Below, piece by piece: positions 54,850 to 64,000 of a DNA stretch of 64,000 nt (its first letter is position 1; every line of letters starts with the position of its first letter). The position numbers were made by a program, and so were the translations under genes. Origin of the DNA: JAGVGT01 sp963807225 (GTDB lineage: Bacteria; Desulfobacterota; Desulfobulbia; Desulfobulbales; JAGXFP01); assembly GCA_963807225.1 (NCBI GenBank), contig CAWEAD010000012.1:62001-126000 (forward strand). Direction: 5' to 3'. The notes under the pieces are model-generated. The model worked only from the letters and a program-made list of their open reading frames with translations. It made no database searches and was not told the origin of the DNA.

Positions 54850-56202
54850 ATGCAGGTCACTGTTGAAGAAGCTGGTGCGTACACCAAGCGCTTAAAAATT
54901 GTTCTTCCCGGTGAGTCGGTCAAGAAGGAACTCGACAAGGCTTACAAAAAACTGGCCGGTGAGGTCAGTCTCAAGGGTTTCCGCAAGGGCAAAGCGCCCC
55001 GGGTGGTCCTGGAAAAAAATTATGGCGACAAGGTCAAGTATGATGTCGGCGAAAAACTGATCCAGGAGACCTATTTTGACGCCCTGGGCGAGACCAAGAT
55101 CGATGCGGTTACTCACCCGGAGATTCGCAGCCAATCCTTCGACCCGGAAGGTAATTTCATCTACGAAGCCGAGGTGGCGATCAGGCCGGAATTCGAGTTG
55201 GCCAATTATAAGGGCTTGGAGATCGAGGCCGAGGAGTATGAAGCTCCCGAGGAAGAAGTAATGGCGGCCATCGAGGGCATGCGCCGCGAAATGGCGCCAT
55301 TGCGCAGCGTGGAGGATCGGGGCATCGAGAAAGATGACGTGGCCGTGGTCGACTTCCAGGGTTATCACGAAGGCAAGGAGATGCCCCAGGTCAAGGCCGA
55401 GAATTATTCGGTTGATATTGGTTCCGGCCGCTTCGGCGAAGAGTTCGAGAACAGTGTCATGGGACTTAAGAAGGGCGAGAAAACCACTCGTGAAATCGAT
55501 TTCCCGGAAGGATTCCCCAACCCGGTTCTGGCCGGCAAAAAAATCGAATTCCGGATCGAGGTTAAGGATGTCAAGGAAAGGGTGCTGCCGGAGCTGGATG
55601 ACGATTTCGCCAAAGATGCCGGCCAGGAATACGAAACCCTGGAGGATCTGAAAAAGGCCGTCGGGGCCAAGATCTCCACCGAGAAGAAAGAATCGCGGGC
55701 CGGCGTAGTGGCCGATAAAATGATGATGCAACTGCTGGAGCTTCATGATTTCGAGGTGCCGGCCAGACTGGTGGCGTCCGAGATCGGCAACATGATCAAG
55801 GATTTAGAGGAGCGGTTACTGGCCCAGAATCTGAGTCTGGAAGCGGCCGGCATGAACCGCGATCAACTCTTCGAGCAGTATCGGGAGGTGGCCTCAAAAC
55901 GAGTCAAGGGTGATTTTATCCTCAAGAAGATCGCCGAGGTCGAGGGGATCAAGCTGGAAGATGGGGATATCAATAATGGTTTCAAACGGATCGCCGAACA
56001 ATATAATATGAACCTGGACGAGGTTCGCAATTACTTCGCCAAGCGCGATGACATGCTGCCTCTGTTGAATGAGCTCTTAAGCGAGAAGATCATTAACTTT
56101 CTGAAAGGACACGCCGTAACCGTGGCGCCGAAGCCGGCCGAAGAGAAAAAACTCGATGAGGCCGAGACCGAGGCCGAGACCGAGAGCGGGGAGGAAGCAT
56201 GA
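54850..56202 (+). CDS. tig: Trigger factor
   Basis: A 450-residue ribosome-bound chaperone. The signature GFRKGKAPR lies in the ribosome-binding N-terminus (about residue 44), a peptidyl-prolyl isomerase domain in the middle (DVAVVDFQGYHEGKEM) and the helical arm domain after it; the last 25 residues are Glu/Ala-rich. ATG 54850 has AAGGAAGG just upstream. It overlaps clpP by 4 bases. Confidence 0.96.
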   Translation: MQVTVEEAGAYTKRLKIVLPGESVKKELDKAYKKLAGEVSLKGFRKGKAPRVVLEKNYGDKVKYDVGEKLIQETYFDALGETKIDAVTHPEIRSQSFDPEGNFIYEAEVAIRPEFELANYKGLEIEAEEYEAPEEEVMAAIEGMRREMAPLRSVEDRGIEKDDVAVVDFQGYHEGKEMPQVKAENYSVDIGSGRFGEEFENSVMGLKKGEKTTREIDFPEGFPNPVLAGKKIEFRIEVKDVKERVLPELDDDFAKDAGQEYETLEDLKKAVGAKISTEKKESRAGVVADKMMMQLLELHDFEVPARLVASEIGNMIKDLEERLLAQNLSLEAAGMNRDQLFEQYREVASKRVKGDFILKKIAEVEGIKLEDGDINNGFKRIAEQYNMNLDEVRNYFAKRDDMLPLLNELLSEKIINFLKGHAVTVAPKPAEEKKLDEAETEAETESGEEA

Positions 56203-56798
56203 GCCTGATTCCCATTGTCATCGAACAGAGCCCCAGGGGCGAGCGGGCCTATGACATCTATTCCCGCCTGCTCAAGGAGCGCATTATCTTTTTGGGCACG
56301 GCGGTCAACGACGAGATCGCCAACCTGGTTATCGCCCAGCTGTTGTTCCTGGAAGCCGATGACCCGGATAAGGACATTACCTTCTATATCAACTCACCCG
56401 GTGGGGTGGTAACGGCCGGTCTAGCCATCTACGACACCATGCGCTACGTCAAGTGCGACATTGCCACCCTGTGCCTGGGGCAGGCGGCTTCCATGGGTGC
56501 GGTGCTGCTGGCCGCCGGAGCCGCCGGCAAACGCTACGCCCTGCCTAATGCCCGGATCCTGATCCACCAGCCCATGGGCGGCTTCCAGGGCCAGGCCAGC
56601 GATATTGATATCCATGCCCGGGAGATCCTGCGGGTTCGCGAAGATCTGAACCGCATTCTGGCGAATCATACCGGCCAGAAAATGAAAAAGATTCAGAATG
56701 ATACCGAGCGTGATTATTTCATGAGTGCCGAAGAAGCCAAGAAATATGGTATTATTGATAAAGTTCTCAATAAGCGGGAGATTTCCGGGGAGGAATAA
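56199..56798 (+). CDS. clpP: ATP-dependent Clp protease proteolytic subunit
   Basis: A 199-residue serine protease with catalytic Ser98 (GQAASMGAVLL), His123 (ILIHQPMGG) and Asp172 (ERDYFMSAEEA). It forms the tetradecameric chamber fed by ClpX, encoded six bases later. Confidence 0.98.
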   Translation: MSLIPIVIEQSPRGERAYDIYSRLLKERIIFLGTAVNDEIANLVIAQLLFLEADDPDKDITFYINSPGGVVTAGLAIYDTMRYVKCDIATLCLGQAASMGAVLLAAGAAGKRYALPNARILIHQPMGGFQGQASDIDIHAREILRVREDLNRILANHTGQKMKKIQNDTERDYFMSAEEAKKYGIIDKVLNKREISGEE

Positions 56799-56803
56799 CG
56801 GTC

Positions 56804-58060
<1,257 letters not shown>

Positions 58061-58105
58061 TTGCCATCGAAAAAATGATGGTTACCTTAGAAGCTGGCTT
58101 AAACA

Positions 58106-58137
58106 GCCGGGGCGTGAACTGATTATCGCGCCCCGGC
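58106..58137 (+). terminator. Hairpin between clpX and lon
   Basis: GCCGGGGCG pairs perfectly with CGCCCCGGC around a 14-base loop, followed by CAAATTTTCTT. It looks like a partial terminator that would lower read-through into lon. Confidence 0.6.
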
Positions 58138-58164
58138 CAAATTTTCTTCTACAGGTGACTTATT

Positions 58165-60573
58165 ATGTCAGAACAAAGCGAATTCACCAGATATCCCCTG
58201 ATGTCCCTCCGGGATATCGTCATTTTCCCGCACATGGTTGCACCCCTGGTCGTCGGTCGGGAGAAATCCATCAAGGCCCTGGAAAAGGCCATGGCGGATC
58301 GCACCGAGATCTTTCTTTCGACCCAGATTGATCCGGCCGACGACGAGCCCAACGAAGAAGGGATCTATCACACCGGCACCATCGCCAAAGTCATGCAGCT
58401 CCTGAAGCTGCCGGACGGCACCATCAAGGCCCTGGTCGAAGGCAAGCGCCGGGCGCGGATCATAAATTTCATCAATATGGGCGACTACCTTGAGGTAGAA
58501 GTCGAGGAACCGGCCGACATCCTGCTCGACCCGTCCGAAAGCGTGGCCTACATGCGGGAGATCCAGGCGATCTTCAAAGAGTACGCCAAGGAAAAGAAGA
58601 AGCTGCCCCAGGAAGTCGTGGCCTCGGTGAGCAAGATCGATTCCCCCTCCAAGTTTGCCGATGTCCTGACCGCTCATTTGCCGGTCAAACCGGCCGAAAA
58701 GCAGACCGTCCTTGAGGCGGTCGACCTCTGTGACCGGCTCGAAACCTTGATGGGACTGTTGCACAAAGAGATCGAAGTCGCCTCCATCGAAGGGCGGATC
58801 CGTTCCCGGGTTAAGCAGAAGATGGACAAGACCCAGAAGGACTACTACGTATCAGAGCAGATTAAGGCCCTGCAGCAGGAACTTGGTCAGCACGACGATC
58901 CGGCCACCGAGATGGCTGAGCTGGAAAAGGCCATCAAGGAAAAGAAGCTGCCTGAAGGGGCGCGAAACCGGGTGGAAAAGGAGTTCAAGAAACTGAAGAT
59001 GATGCAGCCCATGTCGGCCGAGGCCACCGTGGTCCGCAACTATATCGACTACATCATCAGTTTGCCCTGGCTGGAGTTGTCGCCAGGCGGCATCGACATC
59101 ATGAAGGCCGAGGAGATCCTCGACGCCGATCATTTCGGCCTGGCCAAGCCAAAGGAGCGCATTCTCGAATATCTGGCGGTGCAGGCCCAGGTCAAGAAGC
59201 TCAAGGGTCCCATCTTATGTCTGGTTGGCCCCCCTGGCGTCGGCAAGACCTCGCTCTGCAAGTCGGTGGCTCGGGCCATGGACCGCGAGTTCATCCGTTT
59301 GTCGCTGGGCGGGGTCCGGGACGAGGCCGAGATTCGCGGGCACCGGCGCACCTATATCGGCGCCATGCCCGGCAAGATTATTCAGTCGCTGCAGAAGACC
59401 AAGGTCAACAACCCGGTCTTTTGCCTGGACGAAGTCGACAAAATGTCCATGGACTTCCGGGGTGATCCGGCCGCGGCTCTCTTGGAGGTACTCGATCCGG
59501 AACAGAACAACTCTTTTAACGACCATTACCTGGATCTGGACTACGATCTCTCCAACATCTTCTTTATAACCACAGCCAACAGTCTGCCTGCCATCCCGGC
59601 GCCCTTGCGTGACCGGATGGAGATTATCAAACTTAACGGCTACACCGAAGAGGACAAGCTACGCATCGCCCTGGATTTCCTGGTACCCCGGCAGCTGGAG
59701 GCCAACGGTTTCGAGCCCGAGGATATAACCTTCAACGACGGCGCGATCATGGAGATTGTCCGGCGCTATACCCGGGAGGCCGGGGTACGCGATCTTGAGC
59801 GCAGCCTGGCTTCGATCTGTCGGAAGATCGCCCGGGAACGCCTGAAGACGGAGTCAAAGGGAAAATATCGCCTGACCGCCAAGGCAGTGGGTAAATATCT
59901 CGGCGTGGCTCGGCATCGTTACGGACTGGTCGAGAAGGCCGACGAGATCGGTATGGCCACCGGCCTGGCCTGGACCGAGGTCGGCGGCGAGATGCTGCAG
60001 ATCGAGACCGTCTTGATGCCCGGCAAGGGTCAGCTGACCATCACCGGCAAGCTGGGTGAGGTCATGCAGGAGTCGGCTCAGGCCGCCCTGAGCTATATCC
60101 GTTCCCGCTCGGTCTGCCTGGGCTTCGCCCCGGATTTCTACCAGAAGCTGGATATCCATATCCATGTCCCGGAAGGTGCGATTCCCAAGGACGGCCCCTC
60201 GGCCGGCATAACCATGGCCACCTCGATGATTTCCGCCCTGATGCAGGTGCCGGTGCATAAGGATATCGCCATGACCGGCGAGATCACTTTACGCGGACGG
60301 GTGCTGCCCATCGGCGGCCTGACCGAGAAACTGCTGGCCGCTCGACGGGGCAACATCAGGAAGGTGCTGATCCCCAAGGAAAACGAGCGGGAGTTGAGCG
60401 AGGTGCCGGCCCGGATCGTCAGGAGCCTGGAGATCGAGTTGGTCGAAAACATCGACGAGGTTCTGGAAAAGGCGCTGGTTCTGCCTGAAGGCGACAAGCT
60501 TTTCAAAAACCTGCCGATGACCGGCACCTTCTGCGCCGCCACAGTAGAGGATAGCCCCAAGGCGGCCCATTGA
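58165..60573 (+). CDS. lon: ATP-dependent protease Lon (LonA)
   Basis: An 802-residue LonA with an N-terminal substrate-binding domain (YPLMSLRDIVIFPHMVAPL), Walker A at 355-362 (GPPGVGKT), and the Ser-Lys dyad Ser679 (PKDGPSAG) and Lys722 (GGLTEKLLAARRG). Both dyad residues have the same numbers as in E. coli Lon. AGGTGACTTATT precedes the ATG. Confidence 0.98.
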   Translation: MSEQSEFTRYPLMSLRDIVIFPHMVAPLVVGREKSIKALEKAMADRTEIFLSTQIDPADDEPNEEGIYHTGTIAKVMQLLKLPDGTIKALVEGKRRARIINFINMGDYLEVEVEEPADILLDPSESVAYMREIQAIFKEYAKEKKKLPQEVVASVSKIDSPSKFADVLTAHLPVKPAEKQTVLEAVDLCDRLETLMGLLHKEIEVASIEGRIRSRVKQKMDKTQKDYYVSEQIKALQQELGQHDDPATEMAELEKAIKEKKLPEGARNRVEKEFKKLKMMQPMSAEATVVRNYIDYIISLPWLELSPGGIDIMKAEEILDADHFGLAKPKERILEYLAVQAQVKKLKGPILCLVGPPGVGKTSLCKSVARAMDREFIRLSLGGVRDEAEIRGHRRTYIGAMPGKIIQSLQKTKVNNPVFCLDEVDKMSMDFRGDPAAALLEVLDPEQNNSFNDHYLDLDYDLSNIFFITTANSLPAIPAPLRDRMEIIKLNGYTEEDKLRIALDFLVPRQLEANGFEPEDITFNDGAIMEIVRRYTREAGVRDLERSLASICRKIARERLKTESKGKYRLTAKAVGKYLGVARHRYGLVEKADEIGMATGLAWTEVGGEMLQIETVLMPGKGQLTITGKLGEVMQESAQAALSYIRSRSVCLGFAPDFYQKLDIHIHVPEGAIPKDGPSAGITMATSMISALMQVPVHKDIAMTGEITLRGRVLPIGGLTEKLLAARRGNIRKVLIPKENERELSEVPARIVRSLEIELVENIDEVLEKALVLPEGDKLFKNLPMTGTFCAATVEDSPKAAH

Positions 60574-60612
60574 CAGATCGGGAAATATCTTAGGGTGGCC
60601 CCGCATTTTTTA

Positions 60613-60641
60613 TTGACTATGAATGGCTATCCTGTTATTTA
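60613..60641 (+). promoter_or_regulatory. Sigma-70 promoter for the tRNA-Val/tRNA-Asp pair
   Basis: TTGACT, 17 bases, TATTTA, ending 18 bases before tRNA-Val. Confidence 0.6.
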
Positions 60642-60659
60642 AATCGTCTCCGAAACATG

Positions 60660-60735
60660 GGGCGAATAGCTCAGCTGGGAGAGCATCGGCCTTACAAGCC
60701 GAGGGTCACAGGTTCGATCCCTGTTTCGCCCACCA
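60660..60735 (+). tRNA. tRNA-Val (anticodon UAC)
   Basis: 76 bases. Acceptor GGGCGAA pairs with TTCGCCC; anticodon loop CTTACAA reads TAC; CCA is encoded. Confidence 0.97.
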
Positions 60736-60748
60736 CAAGTAGATATGC

Positions 60749-60825
60749 GGGGTCGTAGTTCAGTCGGTTAGAATGCCGGCCTGTCACGCCGGAGGTCGCG
60801 AGTTCGAGTCTCGTCGGCCCCGCCA
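60749..60825 (+). tRNA. tRNA-Asp (anticodon GUC)
   Basis: 77 bases. Acceptor GGGGTCG pairs with CGGCCCC (one G-T pair); anticodon loop CTGTCAC reads GTC; CCA is encoded. Cotranscribed with tRNA-Val. Confidence 0.97.
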
Positions 60826-60835
60826 GTAATACCAA

Positions 60836-60868
60836 GGGATTAGCCAGAAATGGTTAATCCCTTTTTTT
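60836..60868 (+). terminator. Rho-independent terminator of the tRNA operon
   Basis: GGGATTAGCC pairs with GGTTAATCCC (one wobble) around AGAAAT, followed by seven T. Confidence 0.92.
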
Positions 60869-61456
60869 GTATTTATTTTTTGTCCTGCCGCCCGTAATCC
60901 TCCCATTAATAGCATCACCCCGCCTTGTCCCAGCCTCCTCCCGCCGTCAATCACGCAACAACCCAGGTCAACTTTTTGACACCTCGTGCCACCCTCTAGT
61001 AACCAACCGGGATTCGGCCAAGATAGTGCCTTTTACGGGTACTCAGGTCCAGCCTCTTCCCTCATCTTAATTTTCCGAAATCGCCAAAACTGGTTCAAAC
61101 CGTGACGCCTGCTCGTTATCGGTTGCATGTTTATTGATTTTATCAACAATTTCAAGTTGTTACGGAGATGGCACGATATAGGCATTAATTCATGGATAAG
61201 AGCAACAAAAGTCACACGCCATTCAATCTATCGGAGGATGTAGGCCATGCAATAAATCGCTCTTCTCATTCTGGCTAAAAGCTCGACACCCATTCGGCTG
61301 TCAAAGCTTTCCATGCCGGAACGGTCAGGTAACAGAGGTGGAAAAGTGGGTTGGTCGGCAACGGATAATGGTGCCAACCAGGCCTTTCAGGCCGGATTTC
61401 GGCCTTAACAAATAAAATTTAGAACTAATTAATAATTCATAATGATGAGGTGAAAA
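60869..61456. other. Non-coding region right of the tRNA pair
   Basis: About 590 bases, more AT-rich than the window to the left. A TGGCACG with GGCA 12 bases on (61169-61184) has a perfect -24 element and poor -12 element, so a sigma-54 promoter here is only possible. No gene is supported. Confidence 0.35.
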
Positions 61457-62053
61457 ATGGAAGCTTTGACATTGGAAAAACTTGACTTGGGAGTATTGGA
61501 AAAAGTCTGTCAGATTTTTTTCGACCATCTGGGATTTATGAGCAAACCGTCCATGCCGCCGACTATTTCGGGGGTCAGCGGAATTTCGGTGTTGTACAGC
61601 AAGACCAGCAAGGCTTCATTCGCTCTTTGCCAATGCGCGGAGCAGTCTGCCTTGATTAACCTCAATCTGCTTGAGCAGTTCAAAAAATGCCTGAATCAAC
61701 TCAAGCTGGCCAGTGGTTATTTCATTACTAAAGGAAGCCCAAATTTTTTGATCCGGGAATTCGCCGCGGCTAACAAGATCAACCTTATTGACGGTAGTAA
61801 GCTGATCGAAATGATCAGCAAATTGCCGAATTCCGTCCTCAATCTGCTGAATGAAATAATCAACGCCGCCCAAGCCAAGAAGCAGGCTAATGAGACCGGC
61901 CGCTACCTGCGCCCCTCTTACCTCGGGGTGCCGCCCAACTGCACCAAGTGTGGTGGACGGATGGAATTGCAGATCAGTACAGAGAAGCATAGTAACGGCA
62001 AGTATTTGCTGTGCCAGCACCACAAGTGCGGTCACATAATGGCTCTGCCCTGA
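61457..62053 (+). CDS. Mrr-like (restriction endonuclease-type) protein with C-terminal zinc ribbon
   Basis: A 198-residue protein. Residues about 10-120 resemble the Mrr_cat fold: LASGYFITKGSPNFLIREFA and INLIDGSKLIEMISKLP match its late strands and helices. The nuclease core looks broken: where active members have an acidic residue and a Q-x-K motif, this protein has SGISVLY and FALCQCAEQ. A topoisomerase-type zinc ribbon follows, with Cys162, Cys165, Cys186 and Cys191. It may bind modified DNA without cutting. It stands alone, just right of the tRNA genes. Confidence 0.6.
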   Translation: MEALTLEKLDLGVLEKVCQIFFDHLGFMSKPSMPPTISGVSGISVLYSKTSKASFALCQCAEQSALINLNLLEQFKKCLNQLKLASGYFITKGSPNFLIREFAAANKINLIDGSKLIEMISKLPNSVLNLLNEIINAAQAKKQANETGRYLRPSYLGVPPNCTKCGGRMELQISTEKHSNGKYLLCQHHKCGHIMALP

Positions 62054-62264
62054 TCGCTATTTGTTTGCCCGGATGTGGGTCATGATTTCGGCGATAAATT
62101 CGCGGGGTGACTCGATGCATGCCCCCCATCCTCACAATGGGAGGGGAAGCAAGAGTGCCAGTCGAAACTGGCCGGCCAATTTGCGGCGCGCTGAGGCATT
62201 CAGGATGAAAACCGGTAGTTTTATGTGGCCATGTATCACAGCCGTATAATCGGTCAAATTAAGA

Positions 62265-62298
62265 AAGCCTGCTCCAGAAATGGATCGCAGGCTTTTTT
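62265..62298 (+). terminator. Rho-independent terminator
   Basis: AAGCCTGC (62265-62272) and GCAGGCTT (62287-62294) pair perfectly over eight bases, with a T run to 62298. Confidence 0.85.
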
Positions 62299-62360
62299 AT
62301 GTAAAAATATATGGGATGGTGGGGGCTTGACCCTGAAAGTACCAAAATAATAATATTGAC

Positions 62361-62388
62361 TTGGCATAAGGCAATTGTACGCTATAAT
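62361..62388 (+). promoter_or_regulatory. Sigma-70 promoter for the small Cys-motif protein
   Basis: TTGGCA, 16 bases, TATAAT (62383-62388), about 90 bases ahead of the next gene. Confidence 0.7.
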
Positions 62389-62477
62389 TACGGTTTAACC
62401 TATAAATTGTAATTAGCATTAATTCGCTAATAATAGGCTTTGGGATAGGCTGGAATTTAAACTTTTGATATCAGTCA

Positions 62478-62858
62478 ATGTCGACAATGACAGAAGCCGA
62501 AGTCATAAATTATTTGAGGGGGCACCTTGAGGGACTTTTCCCTAAGACATGCACATGTTGCAATCGCAATTTTTCGACTTTGCGTGAATTCCTTCAAATA
62601 ACCAAACACTTAGGAGACGCTATCCCATACGATGCCGAATTCGGAAACTGGGAACCGTTAAGACCGCTAGGGATGATATCGTATTCCGTCTGCCCCTGTA
62701 ATAATACCTTGGTACTTTCGTCTAAGGGCATGGATCTTCCTTTGATCTGGTCATTATTGGAATGGATAAGATATGAAACTGTAAAACGAAGTTTAACCCC
62801 TACGGCATTACTCAATTATCTACGTGACAAGATATGCAATGAGGTGCTTACGGAATAG
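62478..62858 (+). CDS. Hypothetical protein with paired cysteine motifs
   Basis: A 126-residue soluble protein of unknown function. Cys25, Cys27 and Cys28 (KTCTCCNRNF) and Cys72 and Cys74 (VCPCNNTLVL) could bind zinc or another metal. A helical C-terminus (LPLIWSLLEWIRYETVKRSL) follows. It has its own promoter and is convergent with the sigma-54 activator gene. I cannot name the family; a small signalling or redox-sensing protein is a guess. Confidence 0.65.
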   Translation: MSTMTEAEVINYLRGHLEGLFPKTCTCCNRNFSTLREFLQITKHLGDAIPYDAEFGNWEPLRPLGMISYSVCPCNNTLVLSSKGMDLPLIWSLLEWIRYETVKRSLTPTALLNYLRDKICNEVLTE

Positions 62859-62931
62859 GTTGAAACTGCGGTAAACAAGGGAAAACCGGCGGGCTCAATT
62901 CTTTAACCCGAGGATAAAGCAGGCTTTATAA

Positions 62932-64000
62932 TTATTCAATCCCGTAGCGTTTCATTTTTTTGTACAGACCCTGTCTGGATATCCCAAGCTTGTCAGCGGC
63001 ATGCACCTTGTTCCCTCTGGTCTCTCCAAGGGCTTTAACAATCTCCAGTTTTTCAAGGGCTTTAACTTGTCCCGGAAGATTTTCTCCTGAAACATCCTCT
63101 GATTCGTGTTGCTCAAAATCCTTGCCTTTGACTCCATCAGAACAATATTCGGCACTGACCGGTTCCCCTTCCGGGGTGAGAGCCACCAACCGCTCTATTT
63201 CTCTTTGCAGCTGCCTCACATTGCCGGGCCAGGAATATTTCTCCAATAATGAGGACACTTCCGAAGTAAGGATTCCGACCTTTTTATTGAACCGTTTCGA
63301 AGTCTGCTCCAGAAAAGTCAAAGCAAGAGGGAGAATATCTTCCTTCCGATCTCGTAGCGGCGGTATAACTATCTCCACGGAAAACAATCTGAAAAACAGA
63401 TCTTGCCTGAATCTTCCCGCTTTCACTTCCTCCTGCAGATTCTTGTTGGTGGCGCTGATAAGCCTGAAGTCATACTTGATAGGATTGGTACTGCCCAATC
63501 TGGTACCTTCCCTTTCCTGAATGGCCCGGAGAAATTTGGGCTGCATGACCAAAGGCATGTCAGCTATCTCATCAAGAAAGAGAGTCCCTTGGTTTGCCGC
63601 TTCAAAAAGCCCTTTTTTCCTGTTTTCCGCACCGGTAAAGGCGCCTTTTTCATAACCGAAAAATTCACTCTCCATCAGGTTTTCCGGTATTGAAGCACAG
63701 TTTACGGCAATAAAGGGATTATCCCGGTGATTACTGCCGTCATGGATCATTCTGGAGATCAGCTCCTTGCCGGTGCCGTTTTCTCCCTGTAACAGGACAT
63801 TGATAGGAGTGGCGCAGACAACATGCACAAGTTCCAGCACCTGCAGCATGGAAGAGCTTTTGGCAACAAATTTGGGATCAAGAAAATATCCTTTATCGAA
63901 CCGTTCGACCTCACGGTTGATCTGCTTTGATACCCGGAGAATTTCCTGATTGATAATGATGTTTTCAATGGACATGGCAAGATAATTGGCAACTTCACTC
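62932..64000 (-). CDS. Sigma-54-dependent transcriptional activator (partial, N-terminus beyond window)
   Basis: The frame is open to the right edge. The visible 355 residues begin with the tail of a probable GAF domain (EVANYLAMSIENII), then the AAA+ core with Walker A GENGTGKE, the sigma-54 loop GAFTGA, Walker B GTLFLDEIADMP and the arginine-finger region. A Fis-type helix-turn-helix ends it (GNKVHAADKLGISRQGLYKK). Such proteins bind upstream dyads and drive sigma-54 RNA polymerase by ATP hydrolysis. The sensory signal is unknown. It is one candidate for the activator acting at 28828-28863. Confidence 0.93.
   Translation of the reverse strand, partial: SEVANYLAMSIENIIINQEILRVSKQINREVERFDKGYFLDPKFVAKSSSMLQVLELVHVVCATPINVLLQGENGTGKELISRMIHDGSNHRDNPFIAVNCASIPENLMESEFFGYEKGAFTGAENRKKGLFEAANQGTLFLDEIADMPLVMQPKFLRAIQEREGTRLGSTNPIKYDFRLISATNKNLQEEVKAGRFRQDLFFRLFSVEIVIPPLRDRKEDILPLALTFLEQTSKRFNKKVGILTSEVSSLLEKYSWPGNVRQLQREIERLVALTPEGEPVSAEYCSDGVKGKDFEQHESEDVSGENLPGQVKALEKLEIVKALGETRGNKVHAADKLGISRQGLYKKMKRYGIE

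Larger units (their letters stand above)
62054..62477 (+). promoter_or_regulatory. Intergenic region with terminator and promoter
   Basis: 424 bases. A short frame at 62061-62249 has no recognisable protein. The region contains the terminator at 62265-62298 and the promoter at 62361-62388, listed separately. Confidence 0.5.

Noticed and set aside
60749..60825. tRNA-Asp as an attachment site with a downstream att repeat
   Set aside because: No second copy of the tRNA 3' end and no integrase were found up to 64000.
61192..61278. 28-codon open frame after the possible sigma-54 site
   Set aside because: The ATG is only about 8 bases from the -12 element and has no ribosome site, so it could not be translated from that promoter.
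62061..62249. 62-codon frame after the Mrr-like gene
   Set aside because: Unusual composition and no recognisable motif; it runs up to a terminator and is probably non-coding.

Overview
The window is a GC-rich chromosomal segment of a Gram-negative, selenocysteine-using anaerobe or facultative microaerobe. Several things point to Desulfobacterota or Desulfuromonadota (former Deltaproteobacteria): the tig-clpP-clpX-lon block with flanking tRNAs, a selenocysteine formate dehydrogenase, the TreZ/TreY/DUF5752/TreT trehalose cluster, sigma-54 signals and BamA/Lol envelope genes. Genus cannot be assigned from sequence alone.

Layout. 1-1746 (minus): a truncated gene, a TusA-family sulfur carrier and a YeeE/YedE thiosulfate-type transporter. 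1992-10963 (plus): trehalose cluster of treZ, a MalQ-like domain apparently fused to treY, a DUF5752 gene and treT, all overlapping by a few bases. 11183-14543: a phosphatase and the DUF3300/DUF2950 pair. 14929-22410: an aerotolerance-type operon (moxR, DUF58, DUF4381, batA, batB/C fusion, batD). 22621-28582: rhomboid protease, DUF1737 protein, CPA-type antiporter with an NAD-binding domain, pirin, a decayed cytochrome gene and a prenyltransferase-repeat protein. 28828-29315: a self-contained unit with two palindromic upstream sites, a near-consensus sigma-54 promoter, a 67-residue membrane peptide gene and a terminator. 29691-30732: a frameshifted porin. 31221-39190 (minus): fdnG (with in-frame TGA for selenocysteine), fdnH, fdnI, fdhE, cydA, cydB, which together could form a formate-to-quinone-to-oxygen chain. 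39706-54497 (minus): housekeeping and envelope genes (thioesterase, recO, rodZ-like, surA-like, mfd, bamA, lolD, lolC, lysS, core-MetE-like). 54701-60868 (plus): tRNA-Leu, tig, clpP, clpX, lon, tRNA-Val, tRNA-Asp and a strong terminator. 60869-64000: more AT-rich, with a degenerate Mrr-like protein, a small Cys-motif protein and a partial sigma-54 activator.

The most unusual items are the MalQ-like module fused to TreY, which has lost all three catalytic carboxylates; the sigma-54 control region of the tiny membrane protein; and the coupling of formate dehydrogenase genes to a bd oxidase. At least four otherwise well-conserved genes carry single-base frame changes (malQ/treY, porin, fdnH, rodZ). 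Consensus errors in this sequence are therefore a real possibility and are flagged at each gene.
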